Shown piece after piece: positions 44,146 through 56,122 of a DNA stretch of 64,000 nt (positions within the stretch are counted from its first letter, which is position 1; the number at the start of each line of letters is the position of its first letter). The notes beneath the pieces were generated by a model. It was not told where the DNA came from. It made no database searches and was given only the letters and a program-made list of their open reading frames with translations. A program made the position numbers and the translations under genes. Source of the DNA: Excoecaria cochinchinensis. Its lineage: Eukaryota > Streptophyta > Magnoliopsida > Malpighiales > Euphorbiaceae. The DNA lies in contig CANTUQ010000050.1 of NCBI GenBank assembly GCA_947683425.1, positions 9,478,501-9,542,500 of the forward strand, given 5' to 3'.

Positions 44146-47100
44146 TTAATCATCTCGAAGTACAATGGTTGCCTCAGCAACCTCTTGTTGTCCAATTTTA
44201 TACGGTTTGAGCCGATCACCATTCACTTTGTATTCGCGTCCATCTCTTAGATTTTTAATTGTCACCACTCCAAACTCATTGCTTGACACGACTTGATATG
44301 GCCCGAGCCATTTGGATTTTAGCTTTCCTGGAAACAATCTCAGACGACTGTTGTATAATAATACTAACATACCTGGAACAAAGTCCTTTATCTTCAATCG
44401 CTTGTCATGCCAACGCTTTGTCTTCTCTTTATATAAGGCTGCACTATCATATGACCACTGTCGAATTTCATCAAGTTCACTGAGCTGTAATTTTCTCTTT
44501 TCTCCTGCACTTCTCAAATCAAAGTTAAGAAATTTTGTAGCCCAATATGCTTTATGTTCTAATTCAACTGGCAAATGACATGCTTTTTCGAAAAGTATCC
44601 GATAAGTGGACATGCCAATAGGGGTTTTAAATGCAGTTCTATAGGCCCAAAGAGCCTCATCTAACCTCTGAGACCAATCCTTCCTAGAGTTATTGACTGT
44701 TTTTTCTAGGATTGATTCCTTATTAGACACTTCTACTTGCCCATTTGCCTGAGGGTGATATGGGGTAGTTACTTTATGTTTAACACCGAATTTCCTAAGC
44801 AAGGTTCGAAATTGATGGTTGACAAAATGTTTGCCTCTATCACTGATTATGGCTCTTGGTGCTCCAAATCTAGTGAAAATATTTTTTCTGATAAATTCAA
44901 GCACAATTCTGGCATCGCAAGTTCTAGTAGCTATTGCTTCTACCCATTTACTGACATAGTCCACAGCTACTAAAATATATTCGAAACCAAATGAATTTGG
45001 AAATGGTCCCATAAAATCTATGCCCCATACATCAAAAATTTCTACTTCTAGCACATTATTCATAGGCATTTCGTCCCTTTTTGAGATATTACCAACACGT
45101 TGACATTTATCACAAATTTTAATAAAAGACTTGACATCCTGAAATAGAGTAGGCCAAAAGAAACCTGATTGAAGAATTTTCTGTACCGTACGATTAGTTC
45201 CATAATGGCCTCCAACTTCTCCGCCATGGCACTGTCTCATTATATCTTCTTGTTCATTTTTCGGAACACATCATCTAAGCACTTGATCCGAACAAATCTT
45301 GAGGAGATATGGATCATCCCAAAGATAATGCTTGGCATCTGCTTGAAGCTTTTTCTTTTGTTGCCAAGTGAAATTTTTAGGAAGATAACCTCCTGCAAGA
45401 AAATTAGCTATATTAGCGTACCAAGGAACCAAATTCTCAGAAGTATAAATAGCACATATATATTCATCAGGAAATAAATCAGAAATTTCTCCTCTTTCAA
45501 TGTGAGCATGATCTAATCTAGATAAATGGTCAGCTACAAAACTCTCATCTCTTTTCTTATCTTTAATCTCCACATCAAATTCTTGTAACAGCAAAACCCA
45601 TCGAATGAGCCTCAGTTTGGATTCCTTTTTAGCAAAAAGGTGCCTTAATGCAGCATGATCAGACCACACAGTAACTTTGGACCCAATGAGGTAAGACCTG
45701 AATTTTTCAAAAGAAAATACAATTAATGGCCAAAAGTTCTTTCTCTGTGGTTGTATAATTTACTTGAGCTCCAGTGAGTGTATGACTTGCATAGTAGATG
45801 GTATAAAAAACTTTCTCCCTCCGTTGCCCTAATACTGCTCCTACTGCATAGTCACTAGCATCACACATTATTTCGAATGGTAAGCTCCAATCTGGCAATG
45901 CTATGACCGGTGCAATGACTAACTTCTGCTTCAATAGATTAAAAGCCTGCAAGCACTCATCATTAAAGTTAAATGCAGCATCTTTAAGCAATAAATTAAA
46001 CAGTGGTTTAGCTATTTTCGAAAAGTCCTTAATAAATCGACGGTAAAACCCGGCATGACCAAAGATTATGCAAACATGATTCAAAATCACGACCATATAG
46101 TGTAAAGTCATCCATGAAATCTTCCATGAATTTTTTAAGAAAATCATGAAATATGGCCATCATGCATCTCTGAAATGTGGCAGGGACGTTACAAAGACCA
46201 AAAGGCATCCTTCTATATGCAAATGTTCCTTAAGGACAAGTAAATGTGGTCTTTTCTTGGTCTTCCGGGGCTATCGGTATTTGCATATATCCCGAATATC
46301 CATCTAAGAAATAATAAAATTTATTTCCTGCCAGTCTTTCTAACATTTGGTCAATAAAAGGTAATGGAAAGTGAACTTTTCTAGTAGCATTATTTAATCT
46401 CCTATAATCTATGCATACTCTCCATCCTGTCACTGTGCGTGTAGGAATCAATTCATTTTTTTCATTGGTTACAATAGTCATACCCCCCTTTTTAGGCACA
46501 CATTGAATTGGACTTATCCAACTATTATCAGAAATGGGATAGATAATACCTGCATCGAGGAGTTTAAGTACTTCCTTTTTCACCACTTCTTGCATTGTTG
46601 GATTTAGTCGCCTTTGGGGTTGTACTACTGGCTTGAAGTAATTTTCCATAGGTATCCGGTGTGTACAATAACTTGGGCTAATTCCTTTTAAATCCGATAT
46701 TACCCAACCAATTGCTCCTTTATGCTTTTTGAGAACTTCAATGAGCATCTCTTCTTCCAAAACTGTCAATAAAGATGAAATTATCACTGGTTTTGCATTA
46801 TCCTCTAAAAATACATACTTCAAATGAGATGGAAGAGTTTTGAGTTTAGAATTTTCTCCCTTAGAAGGGGACGGTTCATCCTCCATATCTCTTTCACTGT
46901 GCTCTTTTTCCAAATCTTGTATTAACTGCTCTTCTTTGGCTTCCAATTCCTCCTTTTTCTTCGGATGCATCAAATATTCTTGAAGATCATCATCTAGAAT
47001 AATTCCCTCTTGCTTTGCTTCGACACACTCTTGAACACTATCAATAAAATAAATTGATTCTTCAAAGTCATATGAGGGGTATTTCATCAGCTTATTCATA

Positions 47101-47720
47101 TTGAAGACCATTTCCTCCTCATTAAACCTCAAAGTGACTGTTTGCCCACGAACATCAATTAAAGATCTCGCCGTGTTCAAAAAGGGTCTACCAACTATCA
47201 AGGGTACCCTTCTATCCTCTTCCATATCCATAACCATAAAATCTACAGGAAATATAAAATTTCCTACTTTTACCAATAAATCCTCAATAATACCCTTCGG
47301 CCTTTTCATCAATCTATCTGCCAACTGTAGTGTTATTCGAGTCTCCTTGATATCTCCTAAATTTAATTTCCTGCAAATTGAATAAGGCATCAAATTAATA
47401 CTAGAACCCAAATCACATAAAGCATGTCCAACAAAATTTTCTCCAAATTCACAAGGTAATGTAAAACTACCAGGATCTTCTAATTTTGCTGGAATTTTAT
47501 TCAATAAAATAGCACTATAATTTTCAGACAGTTGGACTGTTCCTACACCCTCTAGCTTTTTCTTATTAGTACAAATCTCCTTCATGAATTTAGCATACTT
47601 TGGTATGTGTAGTAAAGCTTTAGCAAATGGTAGATTTACATGCAACTTTTTAAACATGTCCAAAAATCGAGTTAATTGCTCATTTTGCTTTTCTTTCCTA
47701 ACTAGAGTGGGAAAAGGCAA
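44146..47720 (-). pseudogene. Protease-RT-RNase H-integrase of element C, decayed
   Basis: The first frame (47720-46230) carries protease with CDLGSSINLMPYSICRKLNL and RT up to TFTCP. A stop follows, then FGLCN and DFMDDFTLYG near 46100. A deletion then joins the region after the active site directly to GHAGFYRRFIKDF, removing about 60 residues of RT. RNase H follows (CDASDYAVGAVLGQ; WSDHAALRHLF). Integrase 45240-44146 is nearly complete: CDKCQ, GIDFMGPF, AIISDRGKHF and GQVEVSNKE, with a small deletion after the catalytic Glu. Similarity to element A is high throughout. Confidence 0.92.
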
Positions 47721-49444
47721 TTGAGATTCATCAAGAACAGTAGAAACAAGTTTTTCCTTACCTTTACCTTTCTCAACAGTATGAGATATTTTCTCAATAT
47801 TTTCAGAATTAAAAGTACTTACCTCCGGTGTTGGTTCCTCCCTTTGAGCAGAATTCTTACCAATTTCGGCTTGTTCGAGCTCTTTGTTCGCTTCTTAAAG
47901 TGATTGCCTTAGCTTCTTCCTTCGGATTGCGGTCTACATTAGATAGAAAGGTTCCTTGAGCTCTATTGGTCAGCGAGTTAGCAAGTTGCCCCATTTGGTT
48001 TTCTAGGTTCCTAATGGATGCCTCTTGGTTCCTCATCCAAATATCTTGGGATTTCCACCTAGCATCTTGATTAACTAAAATTGAATTTGGGAAGCCATGA
48101 AATTTGCAATCATTTTCTCTATGTTTGATTTCTTTTCTTGTGGAGGTGGGGGTTGAGGTTTTTGAAATCCAGGTGGTTGATAGGGTTGTGAGGGATATGT
48201 AGATGGGTAGTGTGGTTGGGCTTGATTTTGGTAATGAGAATAGTTGTTATTTTAGGAAAATTGGTTTTGGTTGAATGGAGCCCTAGGTTGAAAATTAGAG
48301 GTGGATGCTTGATTTCCTTCTTTCCATGCAAAATTAGGATGATTCATCCATCCTGGATTATAGGTTTTACTATAAGGGTTCAAAGCATTTACTTCCTCTA
48401 TTGATCCGTCACCATTTTTAAATCGAGGTACTCCTTGTGTTCCTGAATAAGAATCGCACTCATTAGATAACATAGATACATTTTTAGCCTTAAGCTCATT
48501 GATTTCTTTTAAATGTTCTTTTCTCATTAATTCCATTTGAGCCTTAAGCATAGTTATTTCATCTACACTATATACTCCCTGTTTCTTTTATGCGGTTCTA
48601 GAAGTTGCCCATTGAGCGTCATTGGTAGCCATCTCATCAAGAAGTAGGAATGCTTTTTCAGGAACTTGGTTCATAAAACTACCATTTGATGCTGCATCTA
48701 ATAAAGACCTCGTCACTAGGTTAGCACCTGCATAGAAAATATGCATTAGTTGATAAACAAGAAATTCATGATGCGGACAGCTTTTCAAAAGTCTCCTAAA
48801 TCTTTCCCAAGCTTCATAGAATGGCTCCTCATAAAATTGTTGAAAGTTATTGATTTGTTTCCTAATGAGGGCTGTCTTGGTAGGTGGGAAAAATTTGCTC
48901 AAAAATTTTTCTTGCATTTGTTGCCAAGAGTGAATGGATTGATTGGGAAGCATTTGTAACCATCTCTAGCCTTTCCTATGAGTGTAAAAGGAAAAAGTTT
49001 GAGCCTAATAGCATCAGTTGATACATTCGGGATTTGCACAGTATCACTAACTTCCAAGAACATATCTAGGTGTTGAGCGGGATCCTTTATATCTGAGCCC
49101 GAAAACTAGTTTCTTTGTATCATTGTAATGGTAGCAGGTTTTATCTCAAATGGCTGGTGATGAGGTATCCTAATAGTTCTATGTTCTTCATTCCACCTAG
49201 GAATAGCATAATCTCTAATGGTTCTAGGTCTAAACCTATTTCCTTGAGCTTGATATGCCACATTTTGCTCTTCTATCATAGGAGGTGGTGGATCAATTAC
49301 AGGTGGATTTTCATGAGGTAGACCATCGATGTTAAGAGGTGAGTTTATTTCTTCGTTATTCATGGTTGCTCGTAACCTCCTAATCCTATGAAAGGTCCTC
49401 TCAATTTCAGGGTCTATAGGTAATATTGGATCGTTTCTCACCAT
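47721..49444 (-). pseudogene. Gag region of element C, decayed
   Basis: The ATG at 49444 follows a TTTTGCAG|G acceptor-like site. The frame runs to a TAG at about 49104 (element A has CAG in NQFSG), then a frameshift near 48960, the gag core (FYEAWERFRRLLKSCPHH, SFMNQVPEKAFLLLDEM) and further stops at about 48588 and 48250. The proline/glutamine-rich linker and the ITLRS block before protease are recognisable but frame-broken. Confidence 0.88.
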
Positions 49445-49571
49445 AAACTAATCACACCTGCAAAATCAAGAAAAATAAAATCAAAAAATAAATAAAGAAT
49501 AAAAGAAAAAGAATAACACACAAAATCCACTGTAAAAATTAAAAATCAGCAAACAAACGCCAATATTTATT

Positions 49572-49587
49572 CCTGACAACGGCGCCA
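49572..49587 (-). other. Primer binding site of element C
   Basis: The minus strand reads TGGCGCCGTTGTCAGG, the Athila/Tat PBS with one change (C to T) compared with element A, just after the LTR end and AGTTTT. Confidence 0.88.
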
Positions 49588-49593
49588 AAAACT

Positions 49594-51203
49594 TGACCGG
49601 TGTCTAGCAAGTGTACTAGATCAGCTAGTAATATAGAAAAATATATATTAAGACCCTAAATATCGAACCCAAGGGAAAACTTGTGTCTGTATAAATTGAT
49701 ATTGAATTTTAGAATGAAATTTGAGTGTGAAAGAGATAAAAGAAATCCCAGAGTTTATATTGATGAAAATATAATTAAATGGAAAACATTTAACTAAATA
49801 ATCAATGAACAAAAACTAAATAATCTAATAAAATTGCAAATGAAAATTGATAAACAGTATTTGAGAAAATCAATATTTAAAACAACTTTCACTAGAGGAC
49901 TATCCACCTTAACTTATTACTGTAATGACATAAATTCTTAAAAAAATATCAGTGATTATGGAAAAACTATATAAAATTAACCCTGATACCTTATTCAAGA
50001 ATATCTTTCTTAAGCATTAAATTCCCTTATTAAGAACAATTTAACACTTAGCATATAAATCTAGTTAAACTCCTAAACATTCATCAAATCTCTATTTAAG
50101 AACATTCAATTCCAGTCTATTCTCAGTTCTTCCTCTCTTGATATTAACTAATAAAATCAGCACATAATTACCTCAAAATTAAGAAAATAATCATGCACAG
50201 ATAATAATAAATTAATCCAAGAACATGCTGATCTATGAAGGTGCCTAAATCAATTTTTAATTATTAGATCCGTAAACCAACAATTAATTCTAACACGATC
50301 AAAGATAAGAATATGCTTAAAACCAAGAAATAATCAACTGATATTAAATTTAAAGCTCAATTAGATTATTACAGTAAAAATCAAGGATTCAAGTATCCTC
50401 TAGCAAAAGTAAAGAAATTACTCACGATTCGTATTGAAATTAAAAATACAATCGAAGAGAAGAAACAAAATCATAGAGTTATATAAGCTCCCTTAATAAT
50501 TGTGTACAGAGAGATCACAAGCAGCTTCTTGCTCATTAAATTTGTTCTCCACAGCTAAAACTCAGGAACTGATAAAAACAAAACTAAATTGAAGTAAAAC
50601 AAAGATTGTTTTTCTGATCCGATCTAATCTCCTCCCCCTTGATCTGGTGTTTTTTTTTTTTACTTTTATGTGCAAAAAATCTATCGGTCGGTAAATGGGA
50701 AAAAGGATTCTTTTCTTTTTCTTCGGAAGTTTGGTAGATTTTGAATTCCTGAAACGCGGCCAGCTGGTGAAAAAGTCATAAAAATGTACTGCACGGCCAA
50801 GTGAGATTTTGCACTGCCGTGCATTAGGCTAATAGTACTCACGCGGCCAAGTGAGATTTTTGCCTTTGAGTCACTTGGCCAAGTGATGCTTTATTGTTCT
50901 TTGAATTTTTAATTATTTCAAGCATTAATTCAAGTACGACCGCTCCTAATTCATCCCCAGCAGTGTGTAAATGTGCTCTGTTCCATTCTCTGGCTTCCAA
51001 AAATCTGAAAATTACCAAATTGATCCAAAACTTAGCATTCTTTTCAATTAAATCCTTTTTCCTTTATTTTAATCTTGAAAAATACCAAAATCAACAATTA
51101 AACTCTAAAATATAAAATTAACTAATTCAACTATAATTCAACCAAATAAACACTAAATTAACCTAATTAAATAAATAAAAACACACTAATTTCATAATTA
51201 TCA
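49594..51203 (-). repeat. 5' LTR of element C
   Basis: 1,610 bp, matching 38343-39999. Right edge ATTATCA at 51203, then TSD TATGC. Palindromic words lie at about 50752-50890, including the symmetrical CACTTGGCCAAGTG. Confidence 0.95.
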
Positions 51204-53283
51204 TATGCCATATGGTTTTTTAATTGATTGGTCAGCCAATTGCAAGACCATTGAAGTAGACTTAACATCTTCTAATCCTAACTTTTTAAAGATTGACAAC
51301 GGCATAAGGTTAATACTAGCCCTAAATCACATAAACACTTAGAAAATTCAATATCCCCCAAAGTACAAGGAATAGTGAAACTCCCATTATCTTTAAGCTT
51401 GGTAGGCACATTGTTAGTGATTCCTGAACTACATGCTTCAGTCAATTCAACAGTAGATAAATCTTTCCAACTCTTTTTCTTAGAAATTAAATCCTTTAGA
51501 AACTTAGCATAGTTAGGAATTTGAGTTATAGCCTCAATAAAATTTAAATTAATATGTAAATGCTTCAATTTATCAAGGAAAGTTTGAAATTGCTTATCAT
51601 TGTTTTGCTGCTTGAGACGTTGCGAAAACGGTGGACGAGGTTGGAAAACTTTTGGAATAGTTGCCTCGTTTGCCCCCTCTATCGCGCCTGCGACTGGTGT
51701 AGCGCTCGCGACATAAGGCTCTTTCTCCACATACACGCTCGTGGATGGGATCGCGGTCGCTGTATTGATCGGCTTCCTCTCTGTCGCGCCTACGACTAGT
51801 GTCGCGCTCGCTACAGAAGGTCCATTTTCCTTCTTTATATCATTTTCCTACATAACCTCATCTTTGTTAGTAGAAACAAATTCATGATTGTAGGTTTTAC
51901 CTGATCTCAATGTGATTGCCTTCAAGTGCTCCCTAGGATTATCTTCCGTATTACTTGGAAGGCATCCTTGTAATCTTGAAGGTAATGCATTGGCAATTTG
52001 TCCCAATTGAACCTCAAGGTTGTGAATGGATGAAACTTGATTCTTAGCTATTTGATCAAACTTAGATTCCAGTCTCTTATGATTCTCCTCTTGTGAGCTA
52101 AATTTCAAATTTATTCCCTCCAAGAATCTATCCATCTTAACCTCCAAAACTCCAAATCTATCTTGTGGTGGTTGAAATCCTATACCTTCTCTATTCTGAT
52201 TATTGTTGTTATTCCCTCATGAGAAATTTGGATGGTTCCTCAATCCAGGGTTATAAGTATTTGAATAGGGATTCCCACGCCCTTGTCCTTGTATGAAACT
52301 CACTTGCTCTTCCATACTTGCCATACCCAAATTACAACTTTCACTTGCATGACCTTGTTGTCCACAAAATGTACATGCATTTGATGAAGTTCCTCCCATG
52401 TTCAAGTTGTCATCTTGTGGGTTAAAGCTGCAACTTGTGTTTGCAAAGCAACAAGAGAGTCAATTGAATGTACACCTTTTAAAGGGGAAGAATTTGATAC
52501 CTTAGCCCTTTTCGTCGGCCACATGCAATTGTTTATTGATACCTCTTCAAGCAACTCAAATGCAGCATTTATTGTCTTTCTCATAAGAGAACCTCCCGTA
52601 GCTGCATCCATCGTTCCTCTTGTGGTTAGATTTACTCTATTATAGAATGTTTGCATGAGTAATTCTCTTGGAAGATTGTGATGTGGACAACTTCTCTGTA
52701 ATTCCTTAAACCTTTCCCAACCTTCATACAAAGATTCATTGTCATATTGCACAAAGGTAGTGATATCTTTAATAATCTTTGCAGTTTTGGCTAAGGGGAA
52801 ATATTTAGATAAAAATGCTTGAGCCAATTGGTCCCAAGTTATAATGGATCCTCTAGCAAGTGAATTCAACCAAACTTTTGCTTTGTCCTTTAATGTGAAA
52901 GGAAATAGCCTCAGCTTGATTGTATCCGCCAAAACTCCATTAATCTTAAATGTATCACAAATTTCTAAGAAATTTGCCAAATAAGCATTTGGATCCTCAT
53001 TTGCCAAACCATAGAATTGTATACTATTTTGAATCATTTGTAAAAGAGATGGTTTAATCTCAAACTGATTTGCATTTACCGTAGGCCTTACCACTTCTTG
53101 TTGAGCCTCGCCCAACGCTGGTGTAGCAAAGTCCATCAATCTTAGTGGATTCTTGTCATCAGCCATAATCGGTCTCTTATTTTTATTTTTCTTTTTATTG
53201 GATTTACGGTTACTAAACAAAAATCTTTCTATCTCTGGATTCAATTGTTCAAGTTCTTCTTGAGAACTCCTTATTCTAGGCAT
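51204..53283 (-). pseudogene. Gag and protease start of element B, decayed
   Basis: The ATG at 53283 lies 21 bases after TTTTTACAG|G. The gag core has FPFTLKDKAKVWLNSLARGS, YEGWERFKELQRSCPHHNLP and SLMRKTINAAFELLEEV. A zinc knuckle CTFCGQQGHASESC follows (about 52370-52330), which is not apparent in A. A linker with ITLRSGKTYNHE leads to a segment matching the pre-protease block (HLHINLNFIEAITQIPNYAK) and a frame-broken protease start (CLCDLG...). Element C then cuts the gene at 51204. Confidence 0.9.
51665..51822 (-). repeat. Two copies of the LTR palindromic word inside the gag reading frame of element B
   Basis: About 45-bp units near 51671-51718 and 51781-51822 share (C/T)TCTRTCGCGCCT-CGACT-GTGT-GCGCTCGC. 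They are translated as VASATPVAGAIEGA and similar. The same GCG-rich words occur in the LTRs and in the pol-env spacer of this element. Confidence 0.75.
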
Positions 53284-53400
53284 ATACTTGAACTATCCAA
53301 TCCTGTAAAAATAAAATAAAACAAAACAAACAAATTAAATATTGTAATCCAAAATCATAAATTAAGATTTATAATTGCAATAATATCAATCATAACATTC

Positions 53401-53416
53401 CCTGGCAACGGCGCCA
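53401..53416 (-). other. Primer binding site of element B
   Basis: The minus strand reads TGGCGCCGTTGCCAGG, six bases after the LTR (AGTTTT spacer). Confidence 0.9.
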
Positions 53417-53422
53417 AAAACT

Positions 53423-54772
53423 TGTTAAGTGCTGAATCCGTAAATCACGGTTTACCGATTATAGTACTTAAGATATCGTTCCCACGAGAAATGTATATTG
53501 ATTATTACTCACTATTACTACTTGATTTTTATCTTGTTTACAATGTTTAATATCCTGAAGATTAATTTTATGCTACTAGTGGAATGCAAACTAACTAAAC
53601 GTAATTAATTATCATCAAAGAAGACTATTTAGGTGATGAAGAAATAATGATTATGAAACTTGATTCCATCTTTTTCATATAAATATAATCTTATAAGCAA
53701 GCCAAATTGGAATAATGTTCTAATCCACTCTCTCAACATGAACTAGAGTGCCTAAAACATGCAATTACAATACTAATCCTTAATTCTCATTAATGAACTA
53801 GTTAATTGCAATCACATGTTCTAAGATTAGTTACCAATTTATAGCAGTTATCTTAACATACTGATCTCTCAAGTAATGTTTTGAAAATGAATTTCTATTA
53901 GTTATAAGACAAATTATATCTCTCGACTACACTTTAACTTATAATGATAATCAAATAATACTAATAGAGAATTCTGCATTAAAAGACTATTAACATTAAT
54001 GGAAATAGAAATATCAATAACATCATTCAAGTTTCCTAAATAACATTCATTTAATTACAGAGAAGAAAGTAATAAATAAGAGAAAGTAGAAAATAAATCT
54101 CTCAAACCTTTTTCCTAAACTCTTAAAAGAAATCTTCTTCTCCTTGTGTCTTCTTCTTCAAAAGATAAATCTAAAATCTGTTCTTAACTTTTTACAATAT
54201 GAGAAATTAAAATTGTTTTTCTCTAAAAAATATTCAACACCCTTAATTCTCAGCCACTTCCTTTTTAAATATGTCCCCAAACTTGATGTTTTTTCAAGTG
54301 CCTTACCAAGAGTGCACAACTTTTGGTGAAAATAGGTGAAGCTTGAGACAACTCTTCAAAATAACTGCTCTAACGGCTAGTTCTGTCACGCTCATGACAC
54401 CTGTTGTGCTCACGACAGAACACGGATTCCTTTCTTGACTTTCTTCAGTTGCATTGACTCCTTTTCCTTCTCCTTGCACTGTCACGCTTACGACTCCCTT
54501 TGCTCCCACGACAGAATGCGGTACTCCTCGTTTGCTCTTTTCTTCTTCTCTTATCTTCCTTCTTCTTAGGCGCCTTAGGTTGCGCTCGCGATACTGCCAT
54601 CTTTTCTTGCTTAATTTTTACTCATTTTTCCACACTTTCTCCATTTTCTCCTACATTCACAAAACCTAAAACAAAACATAAAACACACCTAATTCTAACA
54701 CAATTAACCATAACTAAACATAATTTTAATCATAAAACATTAAGTAGATATGAGCTATTTAAGCTCATATCA
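53423..54772 (-). repeat. 5' LTR of element B
   Basis: 1,350 bp, starting on the minus strand with TGATATGAGCTTAAATAGC and ending GCACTTAACA. It aligns with 30321-31665 over its full length. CTGTCGCG-type words occupy about 54384-54595. Confidence 0.95.
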
Positions 54773-54777
54773 TTCCT

Positions 54778-55314
54778 CACATTATTTATAGCAAATCCAT
54801 GTTTTTGAATAATTTTTCTAAGGTCCGTAGCACCATTTAGAGCTTAGTCAAACCTTGGTCAAACTGTTCAAACTAAAATGGTCCGACTGGTTCGGTTCAC
54901 TGGTTTTACTATTCATCATTCCCTTTTTTTTGCTCTTAATAGCCTATTTGACCCCGATCCTTCTCAAGCAAGATATGTTTTCGATTCGATTCACTTGAAT
55001 CGGTCCAATTCACCAATTTTTTCCAGTGCTATCATAAAATTAATTTTTCACTGTCAAATAATTCTACACATTATTTTGAGTTTATCTATGCCTTCAAATA
55101 AATTTTCAGAGGTCATTCTCCATTTTTAAAGCCTCAGTCAAACTTACGGTCAAACTAGTTACTATTTGAACCGAACCAAAAGCTTTTTTTTTTTTTTTTT
55201 ACTTTTGGGGACCTATATGACATCATTTTCACTCTAAATTTCATCTTTGGACTAATTGCGACTAGTATTATCCAATAATCAAATAAAATATTTTCTCTTC
55301 CCAGTGTACTTTTT
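54778..55314. other. AT-rich flank of element B
   Basis: No gene seen. It may continue the LTR-like DNA left of element B. It includes a T-run at 55184-55200. Confidence 0.4.
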
Positions 55315-55426
55315 ACCCTGAGGACTTCCTAAGAGATTACCCATCTCAGTATTACTCTCACCCAAACACGTTTAACTTCGGAGTTTCGATAAAATCTGGT
55401 GCATTAATGTTGGTATGATCGTACCC
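55315..55426 (-). pseudogene. 5S rRNA-derived sequence, probably a Cassandra-type TRIM LTR
   Basis: The minus strand begins GGGTACGATCATACCA and continues with ACTCCGAAGTTAA, TTGGGTGAGAGTA, GATGGGTAATCTC and GGAAGTCCTC. It follows plant 5S rRNA over about 112 bases with many transitions. The internal promoter boxes are altered (AGTTAAACGTGT; TGGGTAATCTCTTAGGA), so it is not a working 5S gene. Upstream GTAATGGCCCAAATTACAG (from 55497) resembles a Cassandra LTR start. No second LTR was found. Confidence 0.75.
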
Positions 55427-55497
55427 GAAGAATACTTTTCACGGCTATCACTATTGTAGGCCATTACATGCCGACTACTGTAATTTGGGCCATTACG

Positions 55498-55862
55498 GAA
55501 AGCTTATTTATATTCTAATTGTTTTTTACTTTCTTCTATACAATTCATCTCTCAAATGCTACTTTTGTGGTGCTTGACCTTGTTCCCCTTATTTTTGCAT
55601 GTGCTTATTTTATCTTCTTTACTACTTTAGTGTTTAATAAACAACTAACCTTATTTGTAATCTAAGTGGCCTTTCTTTGGGCTACCACTTAATTTCATAA
55701 ACTAGTACCTAAAATAATTCAAAAAATCCCTTTTTATTATTGGATAATTAAGTTTGCATGAGTAATATGTATCAGCTGGCATATTGCATGTTGATTATTC
55801 TTTATGAGTTTATTTTGAGATTTCATGTGCCTTGGATTTTTACATGTTTACCCAACAATGCA
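55498..55862. other. AT-rich spacer, nothing recognised
   Basis: No coding pattern, RNA or element edge was identified between the 5S-derived segment and the chromovirus LTR. Confidence 0.5.
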
Positions 55863-56122
55863 TGATAGGTCCCAATCAGATTCAATGGACAATAAATAAA
55901 ATATGCTTTCTTTTGGTGAAAGACAAACCAATATAATGATAAAAAATGATTCAACTTGCTTTATTCAATCCAAAGGGGCTATATAAATATTGAAGCATAT
56001 AACAGCTTCTGCTTGATTCTAGCTAACTGACCAAGATTTTAGGAAATGGAAAATCTAAAGACAATATTCTTAATTATTAAAATAACTAAAACATCAAAAT
56101 AAAAAGGAACTTGCCGTTGTCA
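55863..56122 (-). repeat. LTR of the inverted chromovirus copy
   Basis: 260 bp; on the minus strand TGACAACGGCAAGTTCC to GGGACCTATCA. It matches 61565-61836 on the plus strand and includes a conserved CTATATAAATATTGAAGC-type region. Confidence 0.8.

Larger units (their letters stand above)
38343..51203 (-). mobile_element. Athila-type Ty3/gypsy element C (minus strand), inserted in element B, TSD TATGC
   Basis: LTRs at 38343-39999 and 49594-51203, with exact flanking duplications TATGC (38338-38342 and 51204-51208). It interrupts B's protease between KKPYGI and VEDVPVKV, and that reading frame is restored across the insertion. Internal order on the minus strand is PBS, gag, pol, spacer, env-position gene, UTR, PPT. 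Several stops and an RT deletion make it non-autonomous. Confidence 0.95.
30321..54772 (-). mobile_element. Athila-type Ty3/gypsy element B (minus strand), host of element C
   Basis: LTRs at 30321-31665 and 53423-54772, PBS at 53401-53416, gag at the right, pol split by element C, and an env-position gene near the left. Without the 12.9-kb insertion, B is about 11.6 kb. Flanking pentamers TTTCT (30316-30320) and TTCCT (54773-54777) differ at one base, so an aged TSD is likely. Frameshifts, stops and an integrase deletion make it defective. Confidence 0.9.

Noticed and set aside
55315..55426. Functional 5S rRNA gene
   Set aside because: Internal promoter boxes and many conserved positions are changed, and the copy is single.
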